From NCBI RefSeq assembly GCF_019397265.1, contig NZ_CP068985.1, positions 1,902,501 through 1,966,500 on the forward strand: a DNA stretch of 64,000 nt, in the 5' to 3' direction. Source of the stretch: Nonomuraea coxensis DSM 45129. GTDB lineage: Bacteria > Actinomycetota > Actinomycetes > Streptosporangiales > Streptosporangiaceae. Below the pieces are notes generated by a model that did not search any database, had not been told where the DNA came from, and saw nothing but the letters and a program-made list of their open reading frames with translations. This document shows, in pieces, positions 31,181-40,884 of this stretch. The position numbers and the translations under genes are program-made. The stretch's first letter is position 1; the number at the start of each line of letters is the position of its first letter.

Positions 31181-34100
31181 ATGCGTGATCGTCGACTGCG
31201 ACTGCGGTTCGTGGCCTTCCTGATAGGGCTGGCGGCCATGGTGATGGTCTCCAGCCTAGGGGTGCCTGACCAGCTGGTTCAGTCCGCTACGGCGGCCGCG
31301 TCCGACCCCGAACCATCGGTGGATGCTCAACGGGTGCCGGCGAAGAAGGCGGTCAAGGGCGCGGAGGAGTCCGTGCCAAAAGTGGAGCGGAAAAAGCCCG
31401 TCTGGCCTCAGCCGGGCAAGGCCGAGGTGAGCGTTCCCAGCGGCGGTGAGTTCGTCGGTGCTGACAGTTCGCCGGTGAAGGTGGGCCAGAAGCGCGGCAA
31501 CGAGCCGGCCAAAGTGACGGTGGAAACCCTGGCGCCAGAGACGGCGCGCAAGCTCGGCGGGGTTGGTGTGGCCGCCCGGATCGTACGGGCCGACAGCGGC
31601 ACATCACCGGGCAAGATGCGAGCCGAGTTCTCCTATGCCGGCTTCCGGGACGCCTACGGCGGCCAGTTCGCCAGCCGGCTGCAGGTGGTGCGGCTGCCCG
31701 CGTGTGTGCTGCAACAGCCGCGTCCTCGCGCCTGCGTGACCCGGCCGACAGTGGTGCCCGCGGTCAACGACTTCAAGAACGGCACGCTGACCGCCGAGGT
31801 GGAGGCGGCCGTGGCCGACGCCGATCTGGTTCCCGAGCGGGCTGCGGCGTCGGGCAAGAACGACAAGGCCGCGGTGGCCAAGGCCGCCGACGCGGCGCTG
31901 GCCGCGCAGCTGGCGGCGGGTTCGGTCTACCTGCTGGCGGGCGGGCTGACCGGTCCGGACGGCAACTGGGGCGCGACGGACCTGAAGCCGTCGGGCACCT
32001 GGCAGGCGGGCACCTCGGGCGGCGGTTTCGACTATGACGTCCCGCTTCCGGAGCCGCCGTCGCCGGCGGGTAACGGGCCGGATCTGTCATTGCAGTACGA
32101 CGCCTCATCCGTGGACGGACAGGGCTCGTGGACCAACAACCAGTCCGGCGTGGTCGGGGCCGGCTGGGATCTGAGCACGGGTTTCATCGAGCGCCGCTAC
32201 CGCCGCTGCAGCGTGTACACGCAGTACGAGGGCGATCTGGTGTGGTACGCCTACGAGAACCAGGTGGGCCGGGCGTTGTGCTGGGAGTCGCCGGACGAGC
32301 AGGACGGCGACAGCACCACCAATGACCGCACCCAGTCCGAACTGGTGCTCAATGTCGGCGGCCGCTCGGCCCAGATCGTCAAGACCACGACGGGCGCGTG
32401 GAAGACCCTGCCGGACTTGGGCTGGAAAATCGAGCAGGTGACCGGCGGCGCGGACGGCAACGCCTACTGGAAGATCACCGACCAGCAGGGGCAGGTCTGG
32501 CGCTTCGGCTACACCAGAGACGCCCAATGGCAGGTGCCCTACGTCGGCGACGAACTCGGCGAACCCTGCGTCGACCGGTACATGAACAACGACATCCCGC
32601 CCACCTGCACCGGCGTGTGGCGGTGGAACCTCGACCAGGAGGTCGACCGCAACGAGAACGTCATCGACTACACCTATACCCGCGAGACCAACTACTTCTG
32701 CCTGCCCTCCTGCGTCGATGAGGTCTACGAGACCCTGCCCTATGACCGAGGCGGTTTCCTGGCCTCGGTGTCGTGGGGTCACAACAGCCAGGTGAGCGGC
32801 AGCACCCCGACCGCGCGCACCCTGTTCACCACCGTTGCCCGCGACGGCGACGACGTGCCCACCGACCTGCACTGCGCGCAGGCGGCCGGCTGCGTCAACG
32901 ACGCGATCGCCTTCTACTCCACCCGCAAGCTCACCACGGTCCGCACCGAATCACGCAACCCCACCTCCGGGGCGTGGGACCCGGTGGACCGGCTGGACCT
33001 GGCGCATACCTGGGTGTATCAGCGCACCGACCAGGGGTTGCCGTTCGACGCGGCGATGTGGCTGGACACCGTGCAACAGACCGGGCAGGCCGTCGAGCCG
33101 AACGTGCTGCTGCCGCCGCTGGACTTCGACGCGGTGATGCTGGCCGGGCGGATGGATTACATCAGCGACTCGGAATGGCCCGATCAGCTGTCGTGGCGAA
33201 TGGTGCCGCGCATCGCCGCGATCAAGAACGGCATGGGCGGCCGGATCGAGGTCACCTACGGCCAGGCCGACTCGTGCGGCGGTGGCAAGGGCCGCGACGG
33301 CTCCAGCTACCACAGCGACAAGGCCGGCGACTGCTACCAGGTCGACATGGGCAGCGAGCCTGAGTACGGCTACGAGGCCTGGACCCGCTACTACAAGCAG
33401 TTGGCCACCAAGGTCGTTGAACGGGACATGGTCGCCGCCTCCCCGGACGTGGTGCACAGCTACGAGTTCCTGGGCGGCCCGCTCTGGCTGAACCCGACCG
33501 AGTTCGCCGAGCCCGACCAGTCGCCTGACGGCTCCGAATGGCGCGGTTACGGCCAGGTCCGCACGGTGACGGGCTCGGGCAGCGACCCGGCCGGCTACAC
33601 CGTCACTACGCAGACGTTCCTGCGTGGCAGCGGCCAGCAGGTCACCAACTTCGAGAACACCGCCATCACCGACGCCCCGCTGCTGCAGGGTCAAGTGCTG
33701 CAGGAACAGACCTGGCAGATGACGGCGCTCAGCCCACGCGCCTACACCGAGATCGACTCCACCCGCTGGGAGTACCAGCTCAAGTCCACCGGCGACGGAC
33801 CCGGCACCAGAGATCCAGCCTTCGTCCAAGAAACACGCGAACGTTCACGGGGCAAGGTGACCGGCGGTGGCTGGCGTTACACCGACGAGCGCACGAGCTA
33901 CAACGCCGACGGCCTGCCGGAGACGGTCAACGACTACGGCCAGGACGGCGTCACGACCGACAACTCCTGCACCAAGACCACCTACGCGCGTAACACCGAC
34001 TCCGGTCAATGGCTGGTCGACTTCCCGTCAGTCGCGGAGAAACGCTCCGGCGACAGCTGCTCCACCGGCGCGCTGCTCGGCAAGACCGTCACCCTCTACG

Positions 34101-36739
34101 ACCTGGGCACCGACCCCGCCACGAACAAGCCCAGCGACGGCAATCCCACCGAGGTGCGCTCCTACGCGAACGCCTCCACCATCTCCACCGTCAAGGCAAC
34201 CTTCGACGACTACGGCCGGACGGTCACCGAGACCGACCCGCTGAACAAGACCACCACGACCACCTACATCCCGGCCACCGGCTGGCCGAAGGACGGGGTC
34301 ACGGTCAAGAACCCTCTCGGCCACACCGTCACCGCCCGCCTGTCCCACACCCTGGGCGAGCCGACCTGGACCTCGGATGCGAACGGCAAGGTCACCGAGA
34401 CGGATTACGACGGGCTCGGCCGCACCATCGCGCTGTGGAAGCCGGGGCAACCTCGTAGCGGCAACACACCAAGCGCGACTGTCTCGTACGACATCCCCTT
34501 CGACGGCTGGTTAGGACAGCCCACGGCCGCCAGCAAGACCACGGTCAAGCAACTGCTGACCGGCACCGGCGCCCAGGCCAAGTGGATCACCGGCCACAGC
34601 TATGACGACGGGTTGGGACGCACCCGCGAGACACAGACCGCCTCACCCAACGGCGGCCGTATCGTCATCGCCACCGCCTACAACGCCCGCGGTCTCACCG
34701 AGTCCGTCTCCGAGCCGGTGCACAACACCGCCCAGCCGGGCAGCGGCCTGCTCAACCCGGCCCTGACCAGCCTGCCGCAGTGGACGAAGACGCTCTACGA
34801 CGGGCTGGAGCGGTCCACCGCGGTCATCGCGTACCACGAGGGCACTGAACTGCGCCGCACCACCACCGCCTATCCCGGCGTCGAGCGCGCCGAGGTCACC
34901 CCGCCGGTCGGCGGCAAGACCGCCACCGTCACCGACGTCTTCGACCGCGTCGTCAAGGTCGAGGAATGGGCGGACGCCACCAGCCACGCCGACACCGTCT
35001 ACGGCTACGACCTCAACGACAACCTGACCAGCATGACGGACGCCAACGGCAACGTCCGCACCTACACCCACGACTGGCTGGACCGTCGTACCGCCTCCAC
35101 CGACCCGGACGCCGGCACCTCCAGCTACGGCTACGACCTGGCCGGCCGGCAGATATGGAGCATCGACGGCAAGAACCAGAAAATCTCCACCGGCTACGAC
35201 GATCTCGGCCGTCGCACCACCCAGTGGGCCGGCGAGCCCACCACCGGCACCAAGCTCGCCGAATGGACATACGACACCGTCGCCAAAGGCCAGCCCAGTA
35301 CAGCCACCCGCTACACCGGCGGTCAGCCCTACACCCAGGCAGTCACCGGCTACGACAGCGACTACCGGCCCATAACCAGCACGATTACCGTCCCGGCCGC
35401 CGAGGGCGGTCTCGGCCGGGACTACACCTTCACCGCCGCCTACGATGCGGCCGGCAACCTGCGTGAGCAGGGCATGCCCGCGGCCGGTGGCCTGCCGGCC
35501 GAGAAGCTCACCCACAGCTACACCGACCTCGGCTTCGCCAAGGGCCTGACCTCCGACCTGGGCGGCTTCACCTACGTCAAGGACACCGCCTTCACCGCCA
35601 CCGGCAAGCTGGAAACCCGCTCGCTCGGCGGCAACGGCCAGATCAAACGTGTCCTGGCACGCGACGCCACCACGGACTGGCTCTCCCGCGTCACCACCCA
35701 GACCAAGGCGAACACGTCCACCCCTGACACCGTCCAGGACGACCGCTACAGCTACAACATCGCCGGCAACATCACCCGCGTCCTGGACGCCGACTCGGCC
35801 ATCCCCGGCCAGACCGACGGCCAGTCCGAATGCTTCACCTACGACGGCCTGCTCCGCCTCAAGACCGCCTATACCACCACCGCGAGCTCCTGCACCGGCA
35901 CCGGCGACGCCATGGGCCTCGATCCCTACAGCCAGGCCTACACCTACGACAAGGTCGGCAACCTCACCACCCTGACCGACAACGGCCAGACCGCCACCTA
36001 CACCTACCCCGCCCCCGGCGCGAGCGCCGTGCGCCCCAACGCCGTCACCAGCATCACCCGCCCGAACGGCACCGACACCTACGCCTACGACAACAAGGGC
36101 CAGCTCACCGCCCGCACCGTGGCCGGCAGACAAGGCACCTTCACCTGGGACCAACTCGGCCAGCTCACCCAGGCCACCATCGACGGCCAGCAGACCGGCA
36201 TGCTCTATGACGCCGCCGGTGAGCGCCTGATCCGGCGCGATCCCGACGGCAGCACCACGCTCTACCTCGGCGCCATGGAGCTGCGTCTGTCCGCCGGGGC
36301 GGTGGCCGGCAAACGCTACTACAGCAGCGCCGACGGAGACCTGGTCGCCATGCGCGACGCCGGCGGCGTCACCTGGATGCTCACCGGCAAACACGGCAGC
36401 ACCCAACTGGCCGTCAACGACACCACCGGCACCGTCAGCCGCGAACGCTATCTGCCCTTCGGCCAACGCCGCGGCGCCGACGACCTCCCCTTCACCGACC
36501 GCGGCTTCCTCGGCAAGACTGAAGACGCCTCCACCAGCCTGACCTACCTGGGTGCCCGCTACTACGACCCGGCCATCGCCCGGTTCATCTCCACCGACCC
36601 CGAACTCGACCTGCGCACCCCCGAATGGGCCAACCCCTACTCCTACGCCGCCAACAACCCCATCGACCTGGCCGACCCCGACGGCCGCCGCGTCGACACC
36701 GGCAGCCGGGAGTCAGATGCGACCGACCTTGCTGGCTAA
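31181..36739 (+). CDS. Rhs/YD-repeat polymorphic toxin backbone, 3' end cut off by an IS
   Basis: 1852 residues remain. A signal peptide (FVAFLIGLAAMVMVSS) begins a large secreted or surface protein. Residues 260-900 form the N-terminal beta-rich shell (SLQYDASSVDGQGSW). From about 950 onward come many YD repeats (YDGLGR, YDLNDNLTSM, YDKVGNLTTL). The RHS-associated core ends with LTYLGARYYDPAIARFISTD and NPYSYAANNPIDLADPDGR. The frame then runs 20 residues further and stops at a TAA inside the IS1182 left end. The expected pretoxin and toxin part is found beyond the IS at 38635. In this state no toxin would be attached. Confidence 0.9.
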   Translation: MRDRRLRLRFVAFLIGLAAMVMVSSLGVPDQLVQSATAAASDPEPSVDAQRVPAKKAVKGAEESVPKVERKKPVWPQPGKAEVSVPSGGEFVGADSSPVKVGQKRGNEPAKVTVETLAPETARKLGGVGVAARIVRADSGTSPGKMRAEFSYAGFRDAYGGQFASRLQVVRLPACVLQQPRPRACVTRPTVVPAVNDFKNGTLTAEVEAAVADADLVPERAAASGKNDKAAVAKAADAALAAQLAAGSVYLLAGGLTGPDGNWGATDLKPSGTWQAGTSGGGFDYDVPLPEPPSPAGNGPDLSLQYDASSVDGQGSWTNNQSGVVGAGWDLSTGFIERRYRRCSVYTQYEGDLVWYAYENQVGRALCWESPDEQDGDSTTNDRTQSELVLNVGGRSAQIVKTTTGAWKTLPDLGWKIEQVTGGADGNAYWKITDQQGQVWRFGYTRDAQWQVPYVGDELGEPCVDRYMNNDIPPTCTGVWRWNLDQEVDRNENVIDYTYTRETNYFCLPSCVDEVYETLPYDRGGFLASVSWGHNSQVSGSTPTARTLFTTVARDGDDVPTDLHCAQAAGCVNDAIAFYSTRKLTTVRTESRNPTSGAWDPVDRLDLAHTWVYQRTDQGLPFDAAMWLDTVQQTGQAVEPNVLLPPLDFDAVMLAGRMDYISDSEWPDQLSWRMVPRIAAIKNGMGGRIEVTYGQADSCGGGKGRDGSSYHSDKAGDCYQVDMGSEPEYGYEAWTRYYKQLATKVVERDMVAASPDVVHSYEFLGGPLWLNPTEFAEPDQSPDGSEWRGYGQVRTVTGSGSDPAGYTVTTQTFLRGSGQQVTNFENTAITDAPLLQGQVLQEQTWQMTALSPRAYTEIDSTRWEYQLKSTGDGPGTRDPAFVQETRERSRGKVTGGGWRYTDERTSYNADGLPETVNDYGQDGVTTDNSCTKTTYARNTDSGQWLVDFPSVAEKRSGDSCSTGALLGKTVTLYDLGTDPATNKPSDGNPTEVRSYANASTISTVKATFDDYGRTVTETDPLNKTTTTTYIPATGWPKDGVTVKNPLGHTVTARLSHTLGEPTWTSDANGKVTETDYDGLGRTIALWKPGQPRSGNTPSATVSYDIPFDGWLGQPTAASKTTVKQLLTGTGAQAKWITGHSYDDGLGRTRETQTASPNGGRIVIATAYNARGLTESVSEPVHNTAQPGSGLLNPALTSLPQWTKTLYDGLERSTAVIAYHEGTELRRTTTAYPGVERAEVTPPVGGKTATVTDVFDRVVKVEEWADATSHADTVYGYDLNDNLTSMTDANGNVRTYTHDWLDRRTASTDPDAGTSSYGYDLAGRQIWSIDGKNQKISTGYDDLGRRTTQWAGEPTTGTKLAEWTYDTVAKGQPSTATRYTGGQPYTQAVTGYDSDYRPITSTITVPAAEGGLGRDYTFTAAYDAAGNLREQGMPAAGGLPAEKLTHSYTDLGFAKGLTSDLGGFTYVKDTAFTATGKLETRSLGGNGQIKRVLARDATTDWLSRVTTQTKANTSTPDTVQDDRYSYNIAGNITRVLDADSAIPGQTDGQSECFTYDGLLRLKTAYTTTASSCTGTGDAMGLDPYSQAYTYDKVGNLTTLTDNGQTATYTYPAPGASAVRPNAVTSITRPNGTDTYAYDNKGQLTARTVAGRQGTFTWDQLGQLTQATIDGQQTGMLYDAAGERLIRRDPDGSTTLYLGAMELRLSAGAVAGKRYYSSADGDLVAMRDAGGVTWMLTGKHGSTQLAVNDTTGTVSRERYLPFGQRRGADDLPFTDRGFLGKTEDASTSLTYLGARYYDPAIARFISTDPELDLRTPEWANPYSYAANNPIDLADPDGRRVDTGSRESDATDLAG

Positions 36740-38634
36740 CTCAACTTCAGGCGGTTAAAGCAAGTTCTGCCAGTTCAAGGCGCGCGAGATGGCTGGTACG
36801 ACCTCGATCGAGGGGCTGGTTGTTCCACCAGGCGTCGAGGCGGATCAGGTTGAGAGCGACGGCTGAGAAGACGTGTTCGAGGTGGACTTTGGCGATGCCC
36901 CGGTAGCGGGCGCGGCGAAGACCGGTGACCGCGATGGCCTGGCGGACCGTACCCTCGACCCCGGCGCGGATCTTGTACTTGTCCTGCCACTGTCGGCTGG
37001 TCTGCTCAGCGCGGGCAGCTTGCAGGGCCTGCTCGATCGGCCGTGGGTGAAGGGTGAGCTGACGACGTTCCCGGCTGGAGGTCGTGCAGAGCGCGCGGAC
37101 CGGACATGGACGGCAGGACGTGGTGGAGAAGGTGACCACGATCGCGTCGCTACCGCGTTGTCGGCACGGGCTCCACGAGGCGCTGGTCTGCCCTCGAGGA
37201 CAAGTGACCTGCTGGTTTGCCCAGTCCACCGTGAACGAGGTTCGGTCATAGCCGCTCTGGGCACGCGCCTGAGGCGAGTGATCAAGTAAGACGGGCGTCA
37301 CGAGGGTCAGGCCGTAGACCTCACCCGCTCCGACGATCAGTTCCGCCGAAGCGTAGCCGGAGTCGACGTAGTGCTCGCGCGGTAGCAGCCCACGTCGGCG
37401 CAGGTGCTGATGGACCTTCTCGGTCATCGTCACGTCGGGCACGGTGGCGTCCGTGGTCGCCACGTTCGTGATCAAGTTCGGCGGTGCGATTGCCTGGCCG
37501 AGGCTGATGTTCTCACGCTCCGCGGCCTCATCCACGGTGTCCACGTCGTTCGTGGTGTGGCAGGTTTCGCTGATGTGGACCTTGTAGCCGTTCCAGAAGA
37601 AGTCGTCGCCCTTGGCCGCCCATCTGGCATCGGTGTCGTAAGGAGAGGTCAGACGCGATCTGCCCGGCGGCAGTCCCTCTCCACCGTCTTCGAGGGGCCG
37701 CCGCCGCTTGACCACCTCCCGTCCCTTCCTGTCGGTGACGCGTACATAGTTTTGGATCAACATGACCCGCAGCGCCTGCACGGCGGGCAGATTCCGCAGC
37801 CAGAGCGGAGAGAACGGCGCATACACCGCTTCCACCAGCGCATAACCGTCGGCGCCGTAGGCGCGCGCAAGCTCTTCGCGTCTGGTCTGTGATGACGGCA
37901 GCCGCCAGGAGTCGATGCGGGCGCGGTAGCGTTCAGCCCATCCAGGCAGCTCGAGAACTCTGCTGATCCAGCCGGGGTCGGCGGCCGAGATCGCCTCCAA
38001 CGCTGCGCGGACGCATTCCCCGGCCAGCTCCAGCCGGTTCAGGTCCCGGACCGCGCTGATCACATGGGTGGAGTCGGTACGCATCTTGCCGCCCGCCCCG
38101 ATCAGGCCCTTACCGGCGAGCTTGGCGAGCAGCAGGTCCAGAGCCTTCTCCTCCAAACCGTGGGCGACCACCCGAGTCCGGAACTCACTCAGCACACTGG
38201 CGTCGAACCCGGGATCATCCAACGCCAGCCCGAGCACGTATTTCCAGCTCAAGTCCGCTCGCACGGTCTCGGCGGCCTGCCGGTCGGTCAGATTTTCCAC
38301 CCGCTGCAACACCGTGATCAACGCCAGCCGGCCCGGTGACCAGCCCGGCTTACCCTCCACCGCGAATGCAGCGGCGAACTCCGCGTCGGCGAACAACTCA
38401 CCCAGCTCATCCCGGACCCGGACGGGTAGCGGCGGCTGCCGCTTGCCGCTATACATCGACCGAATCGCCGCCGCGATCATCGGATCCGGCTCCGGCCAGG
38501 ATCGGGGCTGCATCGACACCGACCACTCCATCCACGGCCGGGAGGAGGGGGAGACCCGGCCGTGCACCGCATGATCCCGGACGTCAAAGACTCAGGTCAC
38601 GAACCTACAGCCGCGTGTCGCGAGTTAACCAGCA
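36729..38634 (-). mobile_element. IS1182-family insertion sequence
   Basis: A transposase gene nearly fills the element. Terminal inverted repeats are visible: left TGCTGGCTAACTC (36730-36742) against right GAGTTAACCAGCA (38622-38634), matching 12 of 13. No clear target duplication is seen, so the outer limits may be off by a few bases. It sits inside the Rhs toxin gene, and its left end supplies the premature stop. Confidence 0.75.
36747..38519 (-). CDS. IS1182-family transposase
   Basis: About 590 residues. GTG 38519 (VSMQPRSWPEPDP) is taken as start because family members begin at this motif; upstream ATGs at 38531 and 38567 are alternatives. It has the DUF772-type N-terminal domain (GKPGWSPGRLALITVLQRVE, TDRQAAETVRADLSWKYVLG), the DDE segments KMRTDSTHV and HYVDSGYASAEL, the cysteine cluster CRPCPVRALC, and the C-terminal glutamate helix EGTVRQAIAVTGLRRARYRG. 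It appears full length and intact, so the element may still move. Confidence 0.9.
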   Translation of the reverse strand: MSMQPRSWPEPDPMIAAAIRSMYSGKRQPPLPVRVRDELGELFADAEFAAAFAVEGKPGWSPGRLALITVLQRVENLTDRQAAETVRADLSWKYVLGLALDDPGFDASVLSEFRTRVVAHGLEEKALDLLLAKLAGKGLIGAGGKMRTDSTHVISAVRDLNRLELAGECVRAALEAISAADPGWISRVLELPGWAERYRARIDSWRLPSSQTRREELARAYGADGYALVEAVYAPFSPLWLRNLPAVQALRVMLIQNYVRVTDRKGREVVKRRRPLEDGGEGLPPGRSRLTSPYDTDARWAAKGDDFFWNGYKVHISETCHTTNDVDTVDEAAERENISLGQAIAPPNLITNVATTDATVPDVTMTEKVHQHLRRRGLLPREHYVDSGYASAELIVGAGEVYGLTLVTPVLLDHSPQARAQSGYDRTSFTVDWANQQVTCPRGQTSASWSPCRQRGSDAIVVTFSTTSCRPCPVRALCTTSSRERRQLTLHPRPIEQALQAARAEQTSRQWQDKYKIRAGVEGTVRQAIAVTGLRRARYRGIAKVHLEHVFSAVALNLIRLDAWWNNQPLDRGRTSHLARLELAELALTA

Positions 38635-39785
38635 GGATCGCGACCTTCGCCAAAACCCACCACGCCAGCGGCAAGAAGAAAACCAAGACCGAGAGAAAGA
38701 TCCACAAGCAGCGTCAGAAGCAATACGCCAAACAGAAACGAGAAATAACGGCATGGAAGAAGCGCGAAGCGCAAAGGTCTCGCTACTACAGCCGTGACGC
38801 TCACATCAAGAAGGAAGATATAGAGGCCTTCCGCTGGCAGTTGGCCAACGCAGGCGGTGTCACCGACGGCGCACCGATGGCCTCGTTCAATGCAAGGCGC
38901 GGGTACGCCAACCCGAGACCTCAGCCTAGAAAGTACAAGACGCCGGACTGCAACAGCTTTGTGCCAGGAACGAAAGTCCTTATGAAGGACGGCACCCCCA
39001 AGGCCATCGAGGACGTCAGGATCGGTGACACCGTCATGGCAACGGATCCCGAGACTGAGACGACGTCGGCGAAGGCCGTGACGGCACTCCTTGCCAACGA
39101 AGGCGGTAAAAATCTCGTTGAGCTGACCATCCGGACAAGCGACGGAGGGGACAAGAAGACAGGTGAGGGCGACCAGGCCGCCAGCACGGTGACCGCCACC
39201 TACCAGCACCCGTTCTGGATTCCCGACCTGCGGGAATGGGTCGATGCCGGCGACCTCCGGCCAGGCATGTGGCTGCGAACCTCCGCTGGAACGCACGTCC
39301 AGGTCACGGCCGTCAAAAAGTGGAGCGCCACCCAGCGGGTGCACAACCTGACTGTCGCCGACCTGCACACGTACTATGTGCTCGCGGGCGGTACGCCGGT
39401 CCTGGTTCACAACTGCGACGGCGATGTTCATTGGGTCAACGAGAACGCCAACATGAGTTCCACGGCGCGGGCTTATGATGCGGGTGCGGCGGGTTCCAGA
39501 GCTGGCGTGGCTCCGGCGCTGCAGTATTATAAGGCTGGCGGAAAGAGCCTGTCGCAGATCAAGTTCGATGGGTTTGATGCGGCCAATGGAGTGATGATCG
39601 ACCGAAAGGTGAGCGTTACGACTTTCAATAAGACATACCGGCAGGCCATGAATCAATCTCTAGCGCTTGAGCAAAACGGTTACACGGGTCGATGGGAAGT
39701 CCCCACTGCAGCCGAGGCGGTGCGGGCTCGGAAGGTCCTCGGCGACCTCCTGATCACCAACATTCAAGTGAGGGTTGTTCCCTGA
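38635..39785 (+). pseudogene. Detached Rhs C-terminus: Hint pretoxin domain plus REase-fold toxin
   Basis: The continuation of the interrupted Rhs gene, with no start codon of its own outside the IS. A Lys-rich linker (KKKTKTERKIHKQRQKQYAK) leads to a Hint autoprocessing domain. That domain opens at CNSFVPGTKVLMKDG, has the TYQHPFWI histidine motif, and ends VHNLTVADLHTYYVL...VLVHNC. The last 124 residues are a Tox-REase-5-like nuclease (FDGFDAANGVMIDRKVSV, NGYTGRWEVPTAAEAVRARK, ITNIQVRVVP). Cleavage at the Hint end would free the nuclease. The immunity gene starts within its stop codon (TGATG). Confidence 0.82.
38881..39413 (+). repeat. 533-bp direct repeat, copy 1 (Hint-coding)
   Basis: This segment matches 40885-41417 without any indel and at roughly 95% identity by eye, at a constant offset of 2,004 bp. 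It starts just before the Hint domain and stops exactly at the HN tripeptide codons where the toxin domain begins. Confidence 0.93.
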
Positions 39786-40045
39786 TGGATGTCAACAAGG
39801 TTCTGGTTCGCGCATTCGTGAGCGTCGTCGTCTCGATAGACTTGACGGACGATGAAGACATTGATCCGGACATCGCGACGGACATTCTCGAGCCGGCTGC
39901 CGCTCTGTTTCGCGATCTCCCGGAAGAGGGGCGTCGGGAAGTCACTTCTCTGATCCTTGAGTGCGCCGAACTGGAAGAAAACCCGGAGCGTCAGAGGGCA
40001 ATTCTGGGGCTCCCGGAAGCCATCGGCCTTCTCGGCGAAGGCTGA
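39785..40045 (+). CDS. Immunity protein for the REase-fold toxin
   Basis: An 86-residue acidic protein (DLTDDEDIDPDIATDILEPA, then ECAELEENPERQRAILGLPE) starting at an ATG that shares one base with the toxin stop. Translational coupling to a toxin domain, small size and acidity are the marks of polymorphic-toxin immunity proteins. I do not recognise the exact Imm family. Because the toxin portion is now cut from its backbone, expression would depend on a promoter in or near the IS. Confidence 0.75.
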   Translation: MDVNKVLVRAFVSVVVSIDLTDDEDIDPDIATDILEPAAALFRDLPEEGRREVTSLILECAELEENPERQRAILGLPEAIGLLGEG

Positions 40046-40107
40046 CCTCGATGACTCACGAGGTGGTCGTCCCTTCTGATCGATTTCGGCTGATGTAGTT
40101 TTCTGCC
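40046..40107 (+). repeat. 60-bp dispersed repeat, copy A (copy B at 43975-44036)
   Basis: The stretch around GGTGGTCGTCCCTTCTGATC matches GGTGGCCGTCCCTCCTGATC at 43994-44013. About 48 of 62 positions agree and most differences are transitions. The copies bracket the toxin-immunity region on the same strand; they may be ends of a lost mobile element. Confidence 0.7.
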
Positions 40108-40169
40108 TGATCGTCCTGTTCGATCCGGGCGAGTGGCGCGCCGAAGCAGACGATATCAACTCGATAGAG

Positions 40170-40625
40170 ATGGCTCGAGCTTCTCTCGAGCATGCCGTTG
40201 CACTAAGCCATGGACTCCATGAAGGGGCCTATCACGTTATCCCTTTTCTGATCGAGCTACTTCGCCTCCGGGAGTCTCGCGCGAAAGCCGAGGTCTACAA
40301 CCTTCTAGTGGAGATAGCATACTCTGAGCCGTTTGATGGGGCTGACGCGGTTGTCGGTGATGACGGTCGCACACCTGTCGCTCTAAGCACCGCCTGCCGC
40401 GAGCGACTAATGCAGGTGCTTCCCGTCGCATGGCATGATCTCGCCAACGACGACGATGAGGACGTCCTTTTTCAAGCGATGGATTTCATTGGGGCTGTCG
40501 ATCCCGACAAACGTCGATTTGTTCACTATCTACGCAATTCGGCTGCCTCATTTAGTGATAAATGCCGTCGTAACGCTGAAGACTGGCTCGCAGAGTACGA
40601 CAGCACAGATCCTCCCTCGCCGTGA
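40170..40625 (+). CDS. HEAT-like immunity-type protein, possibly N-terminally truncated
   Basis: 151 residues from the ATG at 40170; the same frame is open back to 40080 (LIVLFDPGEWRAEADDINSI), which suggests a lost 5' part. The helical pattern (HVIPFLIELLRLRESRAKAE, LLVEIAY, RERLMQVLPVAWHDLANDDD, VLFQAMDFIGAVDPDKR) is that of HEAT-like repeats seen in some immunity proteins and other scaffolds. It sits between two toxin cassettes next to repeat copy A. Not recognised as a named family. Confidence 0.5.
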   Translation: MARASLEHAVALSHGLHEGAYHVIPFLIELLRLRESRAKAEVYNLLVEIAYSEPFDGADAVVGDDGRTPVALSTACRERLMQVLPVAWHDLANDDDEDVLFQAMDFIGAVDPDKRRFVHYLRNSAASFSDKCRRNAEDWLAEYDSTDPPSP

Positions 40626-40661
40626 GCAGTGGCGCGCACCACGAGCCCGTCAGTAGCGTTC

Positions 40662-40882
40662 TGAGGTGCCCCTGATTTTCCGGACACGGTGCCAAGTAGG
40701 GTGCTGACTGGTCTGGGAAGGAAGGGTTCGTGGCGGGGAAAATTATTCAGAGGAGTTCAAGGACGAGGTTGTCAAGGCCGTCTTGAACGAGCGGTCGACG
40801 ATCGGGCAGGCCGCTAAGGATTTCGGTGTATCGCGGCAGTCCGTGCGGAACTGGGTGACCAAGGAGAAGCGCCGCCGGTCGG
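40662..40882 (+). pseudogene. IS3-family 5' remnant (orfA fragment)
   Basis: It begins with an IS3-like terminal sequence (TGAGGTGCCCCTGATTTTCC). A GTG at 40730 starts an orfA whose frame breaks at once: restoring one A in GGGGAAAATT gives AGKNYSEEFKDEVVKAVLNE, followed by TIGQAAKDFGVSRQSVRNWV, the helix-turn-helix of IS3 orfA. The remnant ends abruptly where the Hint repeat starts at 40883-40885. Confidence 0.7.
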
Positions 40883-40884
40883 GG

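Noticed and set aside
34643..36466. 607-codon minus-strand frame over the Rhs gene
   Set aside because: It is antisense to YD repeats; the Gly/Val-rich pattern reflects the repeat codons in reverse.
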